Of a stretch of 64,000 nucleotides of DNA, positions 25,150-34,485 are shown piece after piece. The notes under the pieces were generated by a model. That model was given only the letters and a program-made list of their open reading frames with translations, did not search any database and had not been told where the DNA came from. The translations under genes were made by a program, and so were the position numbers. How positions within the stretch are numbered: position 1 is the first letter of the stretch; every line of letters starts with the position of its first letter. The DNA is from Chitinophaga sp. YR627. GTDB lineage: Bacteria > Bacteroidota > Bacteroidia > Chitinophagales > Chitinophagaceae. Location: contig NZ_FOUX01000005.1 in the NCBI RefSeq assembly GCF_900114995.1, positions 310,001-374,000 of the forward strand, given 5' to 3'.

Positions 25150-26472
25150 ATGAAAGAACAGACTAACATCCCTACCGGAAAAGTTGAACGTGCCAGCAAA
25201 TTTGTTACAACTGGATTAAAAGTAGGTACCAATTACCTCAAACACTATACAAAGAAGCTCATAGATCCTTCCACCAGCAGAGAAGAGCTGCATGCCGACA
25301 ACGCGGAGGACATTTACGATACACTCAGCAATCTGAAAGGAAGTGCGTTGAAGGTAGCACAGATGCTCAGTATGGACAAGGGAATGCTTCCCAAAGCCTA
25401 TACAGAACGTTTTGCTATGTCCCAATACAGTGCGCCGCCCCTTTCCGGTCCACTGGTAATCAACACATTCGTCAAAACACTGGGCAAAACGCCCGGACAA
25501 TTATACGATAAGTTCGAGATGCATGCATCCAATGCCGCCTCTATCGGACAGGTACATAAAGCGGTGAAATGGGAAAAAGACCTGGCCGTAAAAATCCAGT
25601 ATCCGGGAGTAGCTAACAGCGTAAAGTCAGACCTTCGTCTTGTGAAGCCCTTCGCTATCCGTATTGTAGGGATGAATGAAGTGGACATGGACAAGTACTT
25701 TGAAGAGATCGAAGGCAAACTGCTGGAAGAAACAGATTACAAACTGGAGCTGAGTCGATCAGTGGAAGTATCTGCCCAGTGCGCGCACATTCCCAACCTG
25801 GTATTTCCGGTATATTACCCGGAACTGTCCAGCGACAGGATCATTACGATGGACTGGCTGAAAGGCTTCCATCTGAAGGAATTCCTGGAACGCAATCCTT
25901 CACAGGAATCCAGAAACCAGATCGGACAGGCCCTGTGGGACTTCTACCAGTTCCAGGTACATGCGCTTAAGAAAGTACATGCGGATCCTCATCCGGGCAA
26001 TTTCCTGATGCGGGAAGATGGTACTGTAGGTGTCTTCGACTTTGGTTGTATCAAGGAAATTCCGGAAGACTTCTATACCAACTATTTCCTGCTGGTTGAT
26101 AAAGAAATACTGAAAGACGAAGCGAGAAGGCGGGAAATCTACCTGAACCTGGAGATGATCCACCCGAATGACACAGAGAAAGAGATCGTATTCTTCTCTG
26201 GGCTCTTCCAGAAGATGATCGATATGCTGACGCTTCCCTTTACACAGGAAACATTTGATTTCGGGGACGAAACCTATTTCGCAGAAATCTACGCGTACAT
26301 GGACTACCTGTATAATCTTAAAGAAGTAAGAGATTCCAAAGTAGCGAGAGGATCGCGCCACTCATTATATGTCAACCGGACCTATTTCGGTTTATATTCC
26401 ATTCTCAGTGATCTGAAAGCGAACATTATTACCAGTGAAGCCCGCATACAAGGCATGTTGCGCCCCGTATAA
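25150..26472 (+). CDS. ABC1/UbiB-family atypical protein kinase
   Basis: A 440-residue ABC1 (UbiB/AarF/COQ8) protein. The KxGQ region reads LKGSALKVAQMLSMD, so KVAQ replaces KxGQ (about residues 68-71). The alanine-rich loop NAASIGQVHK lies at ~128-137, the Lys in LAVKIQYPG at ~148, HADPHPGNF at ~277-285 and the metal-binding FDFG at ~296-299. Family members have ATPase activity and support isoprenoid-quinone or lipid metabolism at the membrane. No quinone biosynthesis gene is nearby. ATG 25150 was chosen over an upstream start lying within the TetR gene. A strong terminator follows. Confidence 0.9.
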   Translation: MKEQTNIPTGKVERASKFVTTGLKVGTNYLKHYTKKLIDPSTSREELHADNAEDIYDTLSNLKGSALKVAQMLSMDKGMLPKAYTERFAMSQYSAPPLSGPLVINTFVKTLGKTPGQLYDKFEMHASNAASIGQVHKAVKWEKDLAVKIQYPGVANSVKSDLRLVKPFAIRIVGMNEVDMDKYFEEIEGKLLEETDYKLELSRSVEVSAQCAHIPNLVFPVYYPELSSDRIITMDWLKGFHLKEFLERNPSQESRNQIGQALWDFYQFQVHALKKVHADPHPGNFLMREDGTVGVFDFGCIKEIPEDFYTNYFLLVDKEILKDEARRREIYLNLEMIHPNDTEKEIVFFSGLFQKMIDMLTLPFTQETFDFGDETYFAEIYAYMDYLYNLKEVRDSKVARGSRHSLYVNRTYFGLYSILSDLKANIITSEARIQGMLRPV

Positions 26473-26498
26473 AAGGACTCCTACCGGATTAAAATTAT

Positions 26499-26549
26499 AA
26501 AAAACCGACACTGATATAACCATTGTGATTATATCAGTGTCGGTTTTTT
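26499..26549 (+). terminator. Strong rho-independent terminator
   Basis: Perfect 21 bp arms (26499-26519 and 26529-26549) around a nine-base loop with a T-run at the end. It closes the TetR-ABC1 operon. Confidence 0.93.
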
Positions 26550-27167
26550 TATTGTATTTATTCGTGTTTCTATTCCCATTTTAAATTTTTTTTAACAAAA
26601 AAGGGAGCTCGACTAATACGTAATCAACTGATAAACAGTGTTATTAGGAATCAATTAAAACTCCGTTAACATTCTGTTAAAATCTGTTAACAGGTTTGGA
26701 AAACAAATCCTACTATTTTTATAGGGTCGGGAAAAACACGCTGATTAACATTACCGAAAACGTTGATACTAAGTAATGCAGATCATAAAATGATCCCTGG
26801 GTACTATGGCTGTGAGAATTCTAAGTTGTGAAGAGGAGTTAAAGGAGAGACCAAAATCAATGTATGTAAACAGATAGCAGTTATCAGCCCTATGCCGGGT
26901 AACTGATTCTATCCCTAAGGAATAGCTAGTTCGTCGTTATAAAAAATAATAATCAGCCACTAAATGGGGGGAAGTAAGTTGTCATCTTATACTTTTAAGG
27001 GGAACCAGGCAGTAATGCTTAATTATTTTTTCTTGTAAACATCTCTGACTAAAGAGATCGTCTAATCGTCTGCCCTGTCGTTTTTACAAAGCGATGGGAA
27101 CGGAACAGGATTTTTATACACCATAGTGAACGAGCTATACAACAATGCACTTCAAGCCAAAATCGAT
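26550..27167 (+). promoter_or_regulatory. Long AT-rich upstream region of the SusC/SusD locus
   Basis: No gene is seen in ~620 bases. Three GTTAAC/GTTAAA/GTTAAC copies occur at 26665, 26676 and 26686, spaced by 11 and 10 bp, just upstream of TTTG (26695-26698) and TATTTTTA (26714-26721), a weak promoter candidate. Downstream hairpins include CAGTTA...TAACTG near 26880-26910 and ATCTCT/AGAGAT at 27041-27058. This implies a long structured leader or a separate small RNA. Confidence 0.4.
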
Positions 27168-27749
27168 ATGAACATGAAGATTTACAAACTAACCAACATT
27201 AAAGCACTGGCTATCCTTGCGCTGATAATGGCGGTTCTCGCGGGATGCGACAAAAAGAAAGAACGCGTCTATGAATTGCTCCCTCCCGATCCTGAAACCG
27301 AAAAAGATCTCACTGAGCTGGCGATCAATCTGTCAGTGAACATCGAGAACTCCGGTGGTCCTAATGCAAACGAAGGTTCCAGGAAAGTAGTTGACAATGA
27401 CCTTGATTCCAAGTTCCTGATCTTCTCTTTTGATCCGACCTTTTACATTCAACTGGAATATGATATAGCAGAAAGACTGGACGCTTACACACTGACTTCC
27501 GCAAATGATGCGGATGGCAGGGACCCTAAGAACTGGAAAATACTGGCTTCAAATGACCTGAGCAGCTGGACAGAACTGGACAGTCAGACCAACCAGGCGT
27601 TTGATGCAAGAAGAAAAACAGTACGTTATGAGTTCACCAACAGCGAAAAGTACAAATACTACCGTTTCGCTATCTCTGAACTGAAAGGCGGTACCAGTGG
27701 TCTTTTCCAGCTGGCTGAATGGCGTGTGATCAGAAGACCGCAACAATAA
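27168..27749 (+). CDS. F5/8 type C (discoidin-like) lipoprotein
   Basis: A 193-residue lipoprotein with lipobox LAGC followed by DKKKE. The mature part has a discoidin-like jelly-roll: NSGGPNANEGSRKVVDND, YIQLEYDIAERLDAYTLTSAND, PKNWKILASNDLSSW and KYYRFAISEL, typical of F5/8 type C carbohydrate-binding domains. It is the first gene of the SusC/SusD operon rather than following SusD, and probably is a surface glycan-binding lipoprotein. Starts at 27168 and 27174 are equally possible; an open GTG further upstream is less likely. Confidence 0.82.
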   Translation: MNMKIYKLTNIKALAILALIMAVLAGCDKKKERVYELLPPDPETEKDLTELAINLSVNIENSGGPNANEGSRKVVDNDLDSKFLIFSFDPTFYIQLEYDIAERLDAYTLTSANDADGRDPKNWKILASNDLSSWTELDSQTNQAFDARRKTVRYEFTNSEKYKYYRFAISELKGGTSGLFQLAEWRVIRRPQQ

Positions 27750-27835
27750 AAACATGAAACGCGGTGCTGTCAGCGAACCTTCATTGATAGTACTGTGCTG
27801 ATAATATTTCCATAATTCAACCAAACAAAGCAACT

Positions 27836-30800
27836 ATGCTTGGAAATCTAAGAAAGTCTCTTGCGATGGGCAGCCTATGCCTGTCGGGTATATTTGTCAC
27901 TACGGCGGTTGTCGCACAACAGGCCGAAAAAATCACCATCACCGGTAGCGTAAAGGATGAACTGAGAGCCGTGATGCCTGGTGTAATGATCATCAACCAG
28001 ACCTCCAAGTCAGGTGTTCCTACTGATGATAAAGGTCACTTCTCCATCGCAGCGAAAAGGGGTGATACCCTGGTAGCCCGCCTGGTGGGATATGAACCAT
28101 ATAGCTTTGTAATCAACAAAACGATCGATTTTGATATTACGCTGAAAGCGACCAATAGCTCCCTGAATGAGGTGGTTGTAGTAGGTTTCGGTCAACAGAA
28201 AAAGATCAGCGTTGTAGGTGCTCAGTCTACCGTAAAAGTAGAAGAGCTGAAACAACCCGTAGCTAACCTGAGTGCTGCACTCGCCGGCCGTATCGCTGGT
28301 ATCGTGGGTGTTCAGCGTTCCGGTCTGCCAGGTTCCAACAGCGCAGACCTGTGGATCCGTGGTATCTCTACCTTTAACAGATCAGGTAACAGCGCCTCTC
28401 CACTGATCGTAGTGGATGGTGTACAGGGACGTGATATCAACTCCTTCGATCCGGAAGATATCTCCTCCTTCTCTATCCTGAAAGACGCTGCTGCGACAGC
28501 AGTGTATGGTGTTGCGGGTGCGAACGGTGTTATCATCGTAACCACTAAAAAAGGTACAGCAGGTAAATCCAACCTGATGTTCAACTACAACCATGGTATC
28601 ACATCCTTCACCAAAGTTCCTGAACTGACTGACGGTGTGATGTACATGATGTTGCGTAACGAAGCAGAGCGTAATACCGGCCTGACTCCAGAGTACTCCA
28701 ATAATACCATCAACTCCACCATCCTGAAAGAAGATCCGAACTTATATCCAAACGTAGACTGGATGGACGCGATCTTCAAAGATGTGAGCCAGAACAGACG
28801 TGCTAACTTCAGCGCACGTGGTGGTACTGATAACGCAGCATACTATATCTCTCTGGGTTACTATGATGAGACCAGTTTGCTGAAAACAGACAAAACGCAG
28901 GACTATGATGCATCTACCCGTTACAAACGTTACAACTTTACATCGAATGTGAACATGAACTGGACCAAGACCACGAAATTTGATCTGGGTCTCCAGGGTT
29001 ATATCAGTTCCATCAACACACCCGATGTAAGTCCGGAAGATGCATTCAGAAACGTAATGCAGACCAACCCGATCCTGTATCCTATCATGTATCCGGGTAA
29101 CCTGGTGCCTAGTGTAAACTCACAGGGTGCACAGCCAAACCCATATGCACAGATCACACAGACCGGTTTCAGAAATACCTTCAACAACCAGGTATATTCC
29201 AACGCACGTATCACCCAGGACCTGTCTGCTATCACGCCAGGCCTGTCTGCTTACGGTTTGTTCTCATTTGACGTATTTAACAGTCACCAGATCCGTCGTT
29301 ATCGTAGCAGAAGCGGATATCTGATCAATAAAGCCCGTCCTTACAATGCAGACGGCAGCATCAATCTGAACCTGATCTCCAACGGTAATGATGAACTGCA
29401 GTACGATCGTAACAATGGTGGTAACCGCCAGTTCTACCTGGAAGGCGCCCTGAACTACGACAAAAACGTAGGTAAAAAAGGTCACATCACCGCAATGTTC
29501 CTCTACAACCAGCGTGAGCGTGTTGAATCATTCGCCGGCGACGTAACAGGATCCCTGCCTTACCGCAGCCTGGGTCTCGCAGGTAGAGGTACTTACTCTT
29601 ACGATGACAGATACTTCGCTGAGGTGAACTTCGGTTACAACGGTTCTGAGAACTTCGCTCCTTCCAAGAAATTCGGTTTCTTCCCATCCTTTGGTGTGGG
29701 TTGGGTGATCTCTAATGAAGGGTTCTTCGAAGAAGCTAAAAAATCTGTACAATACCTGAAAATCCGCTACTCTGATGGTAAAGTGGGTGATGGTGGAAAC
29801 GGTGGCCGTCGTTTCGGTTACCTGACACTGGTAGCAATGGACCCACTGGATGCAAACGGCAACCCACAGGACCTTGGTCTTGACTTCGGTAAAAGTGGTA
29901 ACGCTGTTGGCGAAAGAAGTATCGTGATCACTGACTACGGTTCCAATGTAACCTGGGCTACTTCCCACAAAATGGATTTAGGTGTCGAAGTAAGAACACT
30001 GAATGATAAACTGTCCATCGTTGCTGACGTATTTAAAGAAAGACGTAACGGCGTATTCCTGCAGAGAGCTTCCCTGTCCAGCTTCGTTGGTCTGAACTCC
30101 GCTCCTTGGGGTAACCTCGGTATCATCCAGAATAAAGGTATCGATGCAACCATCGAACTGTCTCCTGTTAAGATCGCTAAAGACCTGACTATCGACGGTC
30201 GTGCAACCTTCACTTACAACAGAGATAAAGTAATAGAGAACGACCAGCCAAAACAGCCTTTCCCTTACATGGAAAGACGTGGTACTAACTACAACTCAAC
30301 TTTCGGTTATAAAGCAGAAGGTCTGTTCGTTGACCAGGCAGATATCGATAAACACGCGAACCAGTCCATCTTCGGTACTGTTCACCCAGGCGATATCAAA
30401 TATGCTGACCTGAACGGTGATGGTATCATCAATGCCAATGACGTACAGCGTATCGGTAACGGCGACGTTCCTACCACTATCTACGGTTTCGGTCTGAACC
30501 TGACCTATAAAGGCTTCTACATCGGTGCATTCTTCCAGGGTGTACTCGGCGCAGACAGACTGCTGGGCGGCGATGGTATCCTGCCATTCAACAACAGCAC
30601 TGGTCCTGAAAGAAGTAACCTGTTTGCCATTGCAGAAGACAGATGGACAGAAGAAAATCCTAACCAGAACGCTTTCTATCCAAGACTCGCTTACGGTAAT
30701 GCCGCTAACAAAAACAACTCACAGACTTCCAGCTGGTGGGTAAAAGATATCAGCTTCATCCGTCTTAAAACAGCTGATCTCGGATACAACCTGCCAAAGA

Positions 30801-30967
30801 ATCTGATGACGAAACTGCATATGAAAAATGCCCGTGTATATGTTCAGGGTCTGAACCTGTTCTACTGGAGCAAATTCAAACTGTGGGATCCTGAGCTGAA
30901 TACCGGTAATGGTACCAACTATCCGAACGTTAGATCTGTGAACCTCGGTGTACAGGCAAACTTCTAA
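27836..30967 (+). CDS. SusC-family TonB-dependent outer-membrane transporter
   Basis: A 1043-residue protein with a signal peptide ending VVAQQ. An N-terminal carboxypeptidase-regulatory-like domain follows (TITGSVKDELRAVMPGVMII). The SusC TonB-box-like LNEVVVVGFG and plug domain (ALAGRIAGIVGVQRSGLPG, DLWIRGISTF) come next, then a large beta-barrel ending SVNLGVQANF. It imports oligomers bound by SusD, powered by TonB-ExbBD. It has no N-terminal secretin/TonB (STN) domain, so it is not tied to a FecI/FecR-type relay. Codon use is notably regular, as in strongly expressed genes. Confidence 0.97.
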   Translation: MLGNLRKSLAMGSLCLSGIFVTTAVVAQQAEKITITGSVKDELRAVMPGVMIINQTSKSGVPTDDKGHFSIAAKRGDTLVARLVGYEPYSFVINKTIDFDITLKATNSSLNEVVVVGFGQQKKISVVGAQSTVKVEELKQPVANLSAALAGRIAGIVGVQRSGLPGSNSADLWIRGISTFNRSGNSASPLIVVDGVQGRDINSFDPEDISSFSILKDAAATAVYGVAGANGVIIVTTKKGTAGKSNLMFNYNHGITSFTKVPELTDGVMYMMLRNEAERNTGLTPEYSNNTINSTILKEDPNLYPNVDWMDAIFKDVSQNRRANFSARGGTDNAAYYISLGYYDETSLLKTDKTQDYDASTRYKRYNFTSNVNMNWTKTTKFDLGLQGYISSINTPDVSPEDAFRNVMQTNPILYPIMYPGNLVPSVNSQGAQPNPYAQITQTGFRNTFNNQVYSNARITQDLSAITPGLSAYGLFSFDVFNSHQIRRYRSRSGYLINKARPYNADGSINLNLISNGNDELQYDRNNGGNRQFYLEGALNYDKNVGKKGHITAMFLYNQRERVESFAGDVTGSLPYRSLGLAGRGTYSYDDRYFAEVNFGYNGSENFAPSKKFGFFPSFGVGWVISNEGFFEEAKKSVQYLKIRYSDGKVGDGGNGGRRFGYLTLVAMDPLDANGNPQDLGLDFGKSGNAVGERSIVITDYGSNVTWATSHKMDLGVEVRTLNDKLSIVADVFKERRNGVFLQRASLSSFVGLNSAPWGNLGIIQNKGIDATIELSPVKIAKDLTIDGRATFTYNRDKVIENDQPKQPFPYMERRGTNYNSTFGYKAEGLFVDQADIDKHANQSIFGTVHPGDIKYADLNGDGIINANDVQRIGNGDVPTTIYGFGLNLTYKGFYIGAFFQGVLGADRLLGGDGILPFNNSTGPERSNLFAIAEDRWTEENPNQNAFYPRLAYGNAANKNNSQTSSWWVKDISFIRLKTADLGYNLPKNLMTKLHMKNARVYVQGLNLFYWSKFKLWDPELNTGNGTNYPNVRSVNLGVQANF

Positions 30968-31032
30968 AACAGGATTTGAATCACCCGGTATCGATGTATA
31001 ACGGGATCTGTGACAACGTCAAAAACTCGTAA

Positions 31033-32844
31033 ATGAAAAAAGTCTTTTTAATATTATCGGCCGTACTGGCACTGGGCATCACCTCCTGTAAGAAATATAT
31101 CGATCAGGTTCCTGATGACTTGCTTACCATCGACGACATCTTTAAGTCGAAATCAAATACAGATTACTTCCTCGCGAATATCTACTACTCTCTACCTAAC
31201 GAACTGGAACAGCGTTTTACAGGCAATGAGAACTCCGGCGCTTGGTATGCCGCATCTGATGAATCCAAATACACCTGGTCATTCAATTATACCAATAATA
31301 TGAATACCGGCGCATGGGCAAGTACAGATGGCACCATCGGTACCTACTGGACTAACTATTACAAAGCGATCCGTAACGCATCCTATCTGATACAGAACAT
31401 CGATCAGGCAAACCCTGTAGAGGTAAATGATGGCCTGAAAAAGCAATACAAAGCGGAAGCACGTGCACTGCGCGCTATGTTCTACTTCTTCATGGTAAGA
31501 ATTTACGGTCCGGTGATCCTGTTAGGTGAAGAGCCGATCGATATCAATACGCCAGCTGACCAGCTGCAGTTCAAACGTTCTCATGTTGATACCTGTATCA
31601 ACTACATCGTGAATGAACTGGACAAAGCTGCTGCTGACCTGGGAGCTGATATCCCTGCCGGTAACGAATACGGAAGGATCACCAGCGGTGTAGCGAAAGC
31701 ATACAAGGTACAGGCCCTGATGCTGGCTGCAAGCCCGCTGTGGAATGGTAATACTGACTATGCAAACTTTAAAAATACAGACGGTGGCGCACTGGTGAAC
31801 ACTTCTTTCGATAAAGCTAAATGGACAAGAGCAGCTACTGCTGCGAAAGAGTTCCTGAACACTTATGTGCCCAGCCAGTATAGCCTGTTCACAGCAACCG
31901 GTACGGATGCCTTCATGGCGGCTTATAACTCCTGCCGTCAGGTAACTACCACCGAATGGAACCAGGAATGGATTTACGCACGTTCTAACTCAGGCAGCTA
32001 CATGCGCTATGACAGAACGCCTTTCCACGCAGGTTTACCAGCTAACCAGCACGGTGCAGGCGCAAATGGTGCCACACAGGCAATGGTAGATGCTTACTTC
32101 ATGGCGAACGGTCGTCCGATCTCTGATCCGGCTTCTGGCTATTCCGCAAGCGGTTTCTCCAGCTTTAAAGCGCCTTTTGACAACGCGGCAAGAAATACCT
32201 TCAACCCGTGGACAAACAGAGAGCCTCGTTTCTATGTGGGTATCACTTATAATAATAGCTACTGGCTGTACCAGGAAGGTGCTACTCCGATCATCACTAA
32301 CATGGAATTCAACGGTAACTCCGGCAGAAGCCAGAGTACTTCCGACGTATCTCCTACCGGTTATATCGTAAGAAAAGACGTAATGCCTAATGATAACGGC
32401 CGTGGTGCACTGCTGCTGAGATTAGGCCAGGTATTCCTGGACTATGCAGAAGCACTGAACGAATCTGATCCGGGTAACGCAGACATCCTGGTATACCTGA
32501 ACCAGATCCGTAAACGTGCAGGTGTTGCAGAATATGGCGCTGGTGAAGGTATGCTCCCTGCTCCTGCTTCACAGGACGCAATGCGCGATGCTATCCGTGC
32601 AGAAAGAAGAGTAGAACTGGCATTTGAAAGCGTACGTTATTTCGATACACGTCGCTGGAAAATCGCTAAAACTACCAACAACGGACCAGTGTATGGTATG
32701 AACATGTTTGGTAACGGTAACGAGTTCTATCAGAGAACGCTGATCGAGAACCGCATCTTCGCCGATAAAGATTACCTGTTCCCTATTCCTAATACACAAA
32801 TCCTGATCAATCCAAACCTGGTACAGAACCCAGGCTGGAAATAA
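31033..32844 (+). CDS. SusD-family nutrient-binding outer-membrane lipoprotein
   Basis: A 603-residue lipoprotein with lipobox GITSC (Cys19) followed by KKYIDQVP. The alpha-helical TPR-like SusD fold shows in YKAIRNASYLIQNID, ARALRAMFYFFMVRIYGPV and the C-terminal RAERRVELAFESVRYFDTRRW, the standard RagB/SusD signature. It acts as the lid of the SusC barrel and captures the substrate. It is 65 bp downstream of SusC. The substrate cannot be read from the sequence. Confidence 0.96.
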   Translation: MKKVFLILSAVLALGITSCKKYIDQVPDDLLTIDDIFKSKSNTDYFLANIYYSLPNELEQRFTGNENSGAWYAASDESKYTWSFNYTNNMNTGAWASTDGTIGTYWTNYYKAIRNASYLIQNIDQANPVEVNDGLKKQYKAEARALRAMFYFFMVRIYGPVILLGEEPIDINTPADQLQFKRSHVDTCINYIVNELDKAAADLGADIPAGNEYGRITSGVAKAYKVQALMLAASPLWNGNTDYANFKNTDGGALVNTSFDKAKWTRAATAAKEFLNTYVPSQYSLFTATGTDAFMAAYNSCRQVTTTEWNQEWIYARSNSGSYMRYDRTPFHAGLPANQHGAGANGATQAMVDAYFMANGRPISDPASGYSASGFSSFKAPFDNAARNTFNPWTNREPRFYVGITYNNSYWLYQEGATPIITNMEFNGNSGRSQSTSDVSPTGYIVRKDVMPNDNGRGALLLRLGQVFLDYAEALNESDPGNADILVYLNQIRKRAGVAEYGAGEGMLPAPASQDAMRDAIRAERRVELAFESVRYFDTRRWKIAKTTNNGPVYGMNMFGNGNEFYQRTLIENRIFADKDYLFPIPNTQILINPNLVQNPGWK

Positions 32845-32853
32845 TCAAACCCT

Positions 32854-33795
32854 ATGAGAATGCTATTTTTTAGTTTAACTCTCCTGGGACTTTTTACTGC
32901 CTCCTGCGGCAAAACCGAAAAGGAAGTAATAAAGCTCACAGGCAATCAGGCTGATCCCAATGCTCCTTCTTCCACATGGAAGGAGCATTGGTTTGAACAT
33001 AACCAGCTGGTGAAATTAGTCTCCTACAATAGTGAAGTAGGCGTATACTACGATGACGATGTTCCGAAAGACATTACCTGGCCACAACGCACCATGACCG
33101 CTATCTGGACGTATACCAAAGCGACTTACGGCGCCTTCGGACAGGACAAGGACAAACGTCTCTCTGTAATCCTTCACTTCAACAAGTATGGTGGCGGTCA
33201 CCCGGCTACATTCTTTGATGCCAGTCACGACTACCGCAATATGATCGATGTAGGTTCCAACAATCCATGGACGGACAGTACCGGATGGAACCTCGATATC
33301 GTAGCGCATGAAGTAGGTCATATCGTGGAAGGTGCGTCCAAGAACACGCACAACTCCCCTGCTATGGCCATCTGGCATGACAGCAAATGGATGGAGATCT
33401 ACCAGTATGATGTTTACAAGAATCTGGGATGGGACAAAGAAGCAACGCGCTGGTACAATGATAAGATGAATGCAGTTGACAACTATCCGAAAGCGGGTAC
33501 ACAATGGTTCAAAAACTGGTTCTATCCGATCTACCGCGATCACGGTGGTAAAAATGTCCTGAATGGCTTCTTTACCCTGTTATCACAGCAGTTTCCAACC
33601 AGGACGATCTCCCTGGGTAAAGAATATACAAGAGACCTGAATATGGGTGAATTTGTACACTTCTGGAGCGGAGCCGCTCACACGAATCTGAAACAACTGG
33701 CCCTGGACGCCTTCGGCACAAACGACGAGAAAGGACAGGACTGGACAGTACAGTTTGAACAGGCACGCAAAGACTTCCCGAACATCACCTATTAA
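32854..33795 (+). CDS. Putative zinc-metallopeptidase lipoprotein
   Basis: A 313-residue lipoprotein (lipobox TASC followed by GKTEKE) with HEVGHIVEG near the middle, an HExxH zinc motif. About 25 residues later WHDSKWMEIYQYDVY offers possible third ligands. The lengths and surrounding DIVAHEVGH and GGHPATFFDAS resemble basic-secretory-protein-type metallopeptidases that accompany SusC/SusD in Bacteroidota. It starts nine bases after SusD, so it belongs to the same operon and probably processes peptide or glycopeptide substrates at the cell surface. Confidence 0.8.
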   Translation: MRMLFFSLTLLGLFTASCGKTEKEVIKLTGNQADPNAPSSTWKEHWFEHNQLVKLVSYNSEVGVYYDDDVPKDITWPQRTMTAIWTYTKATYGAFGQDKDKRLSVILHFNKYGGGHPATFFDASHDYRNMIDVGSNNPWTDSTGWNLDIVAHEVGHIVEGASKNTHNSPAMAIWHDSKWMEIYQYDVYKNLGWDKEATRWYNDKMNAVDNYPKAGTQWFKNWFYPIYRDHGGKNVLNGFFTLLSQQFPTRTISLGKEYTRDLNMGEFVHFWSGAAHTNLKQLALDAFGTNDEKGQDWTVQFEQARKDFPNITY

Positions 33796-33824
33796 TCAGT
33801 TTGTTGTTTCGTTTTTTTATAAAA

Positions 33825-33852
33825 AAAGCGTCTGCCGTAAGGCAGGCGCTTT
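33825..33852 (+). terminator. Terminator of the SusC/SusD operon
   Basis: AAAGCG-T-CTGCC (33825-33836), loop GTAA, GGCAG-G-CGCTTT (33841-33852) with one G-T wobble, between A-rich and T-rich flanks. It lies between convergent genes and can serve both. Confidence 0.88.
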
Positions 33853-33879
33853 CTATTTTAAGATGGAATCTGTTCTACC

Positions 33880-34380
33880 TTATTTTACGGGCACTTCAAC
33901 ATGAGTTTCATCCCATTCTACTACCAGTTTATTAGCAGGCACAGTGATAGTGAGTTTCTCAACAGGTGCGCTGGCTTTAGTAGCTTTCGCCTTTACTTCC
34001 AGTACATTCTTGCCTTTGATCTCCTCATATTTGTAAGCACCCCACTGTTTCAGTTCGCTGTTCAGAATGAATGTCCATTCGTTTGCTTCCGGAATAGTGA
34101 ATAAAGTGTAAGTACCTGCTTTTACAGGTTTGCCGCCAAAGCTACCGTCTTTTGCAAAAGTGATCTCAGTCGCTTCGTTAGCGCCTAAACGCCATACTTT
34201 ACCATATGGTACCAGCTCACCAAAGATAACTCTGCCTTTTTTAGCTGGTTGTCCGTAGGCAACTGTAACATTTTTTCCTTCAGCTGTCACGCGTGGACTT
34301 TGCGGCGCTTTCTTTTCCTGTGCGGATACAAAGCTGCTGGTGCCCGCCAGCAATGCAAAGAATAAGAGAACGTGTTTCAT
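33880..34380 (-). CDS. DUF2911 secreted protein
   Basis: A 166-residue protein with signal peptide MKHVLLFFALLAGTSSFVSAQ. The DUF2911 core is recognisable from VTVAYGQPAKKGRVIFG, LVPYGKVWRLGANEATE and VKAGTYTLFTIP. It is a small beta-rich periplasmic protein of unknown function. It is monocistronic with a terminator shared with the SusC/SusD operon. Confidence 0.9.
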   Translation of the reverse strand: MKHVLLFFALLAGTSSFVSAQEKKAPQSPRVTAEGKNVTVAYGQPAKKGRVIFGELVPYGKVWRLGANEATEITFAKDGSFGGKPVKAGTYTLFTIPEANEWTFILNSELKQWGAYKYEEIKGKNVLEVKAKATKASAPVEKLTITVPANKLVVEWDETHVEVPVK

Positions 34381-34485
34381 AGTAATGTGTTATTTTACTG
34401 TTCAGAATTCTATGAAAGTACATCCTTTCGGCCAAACATCACTACCGCCCATAACAATTAGGGAACGCGGCAGTAAGTGTCCATT

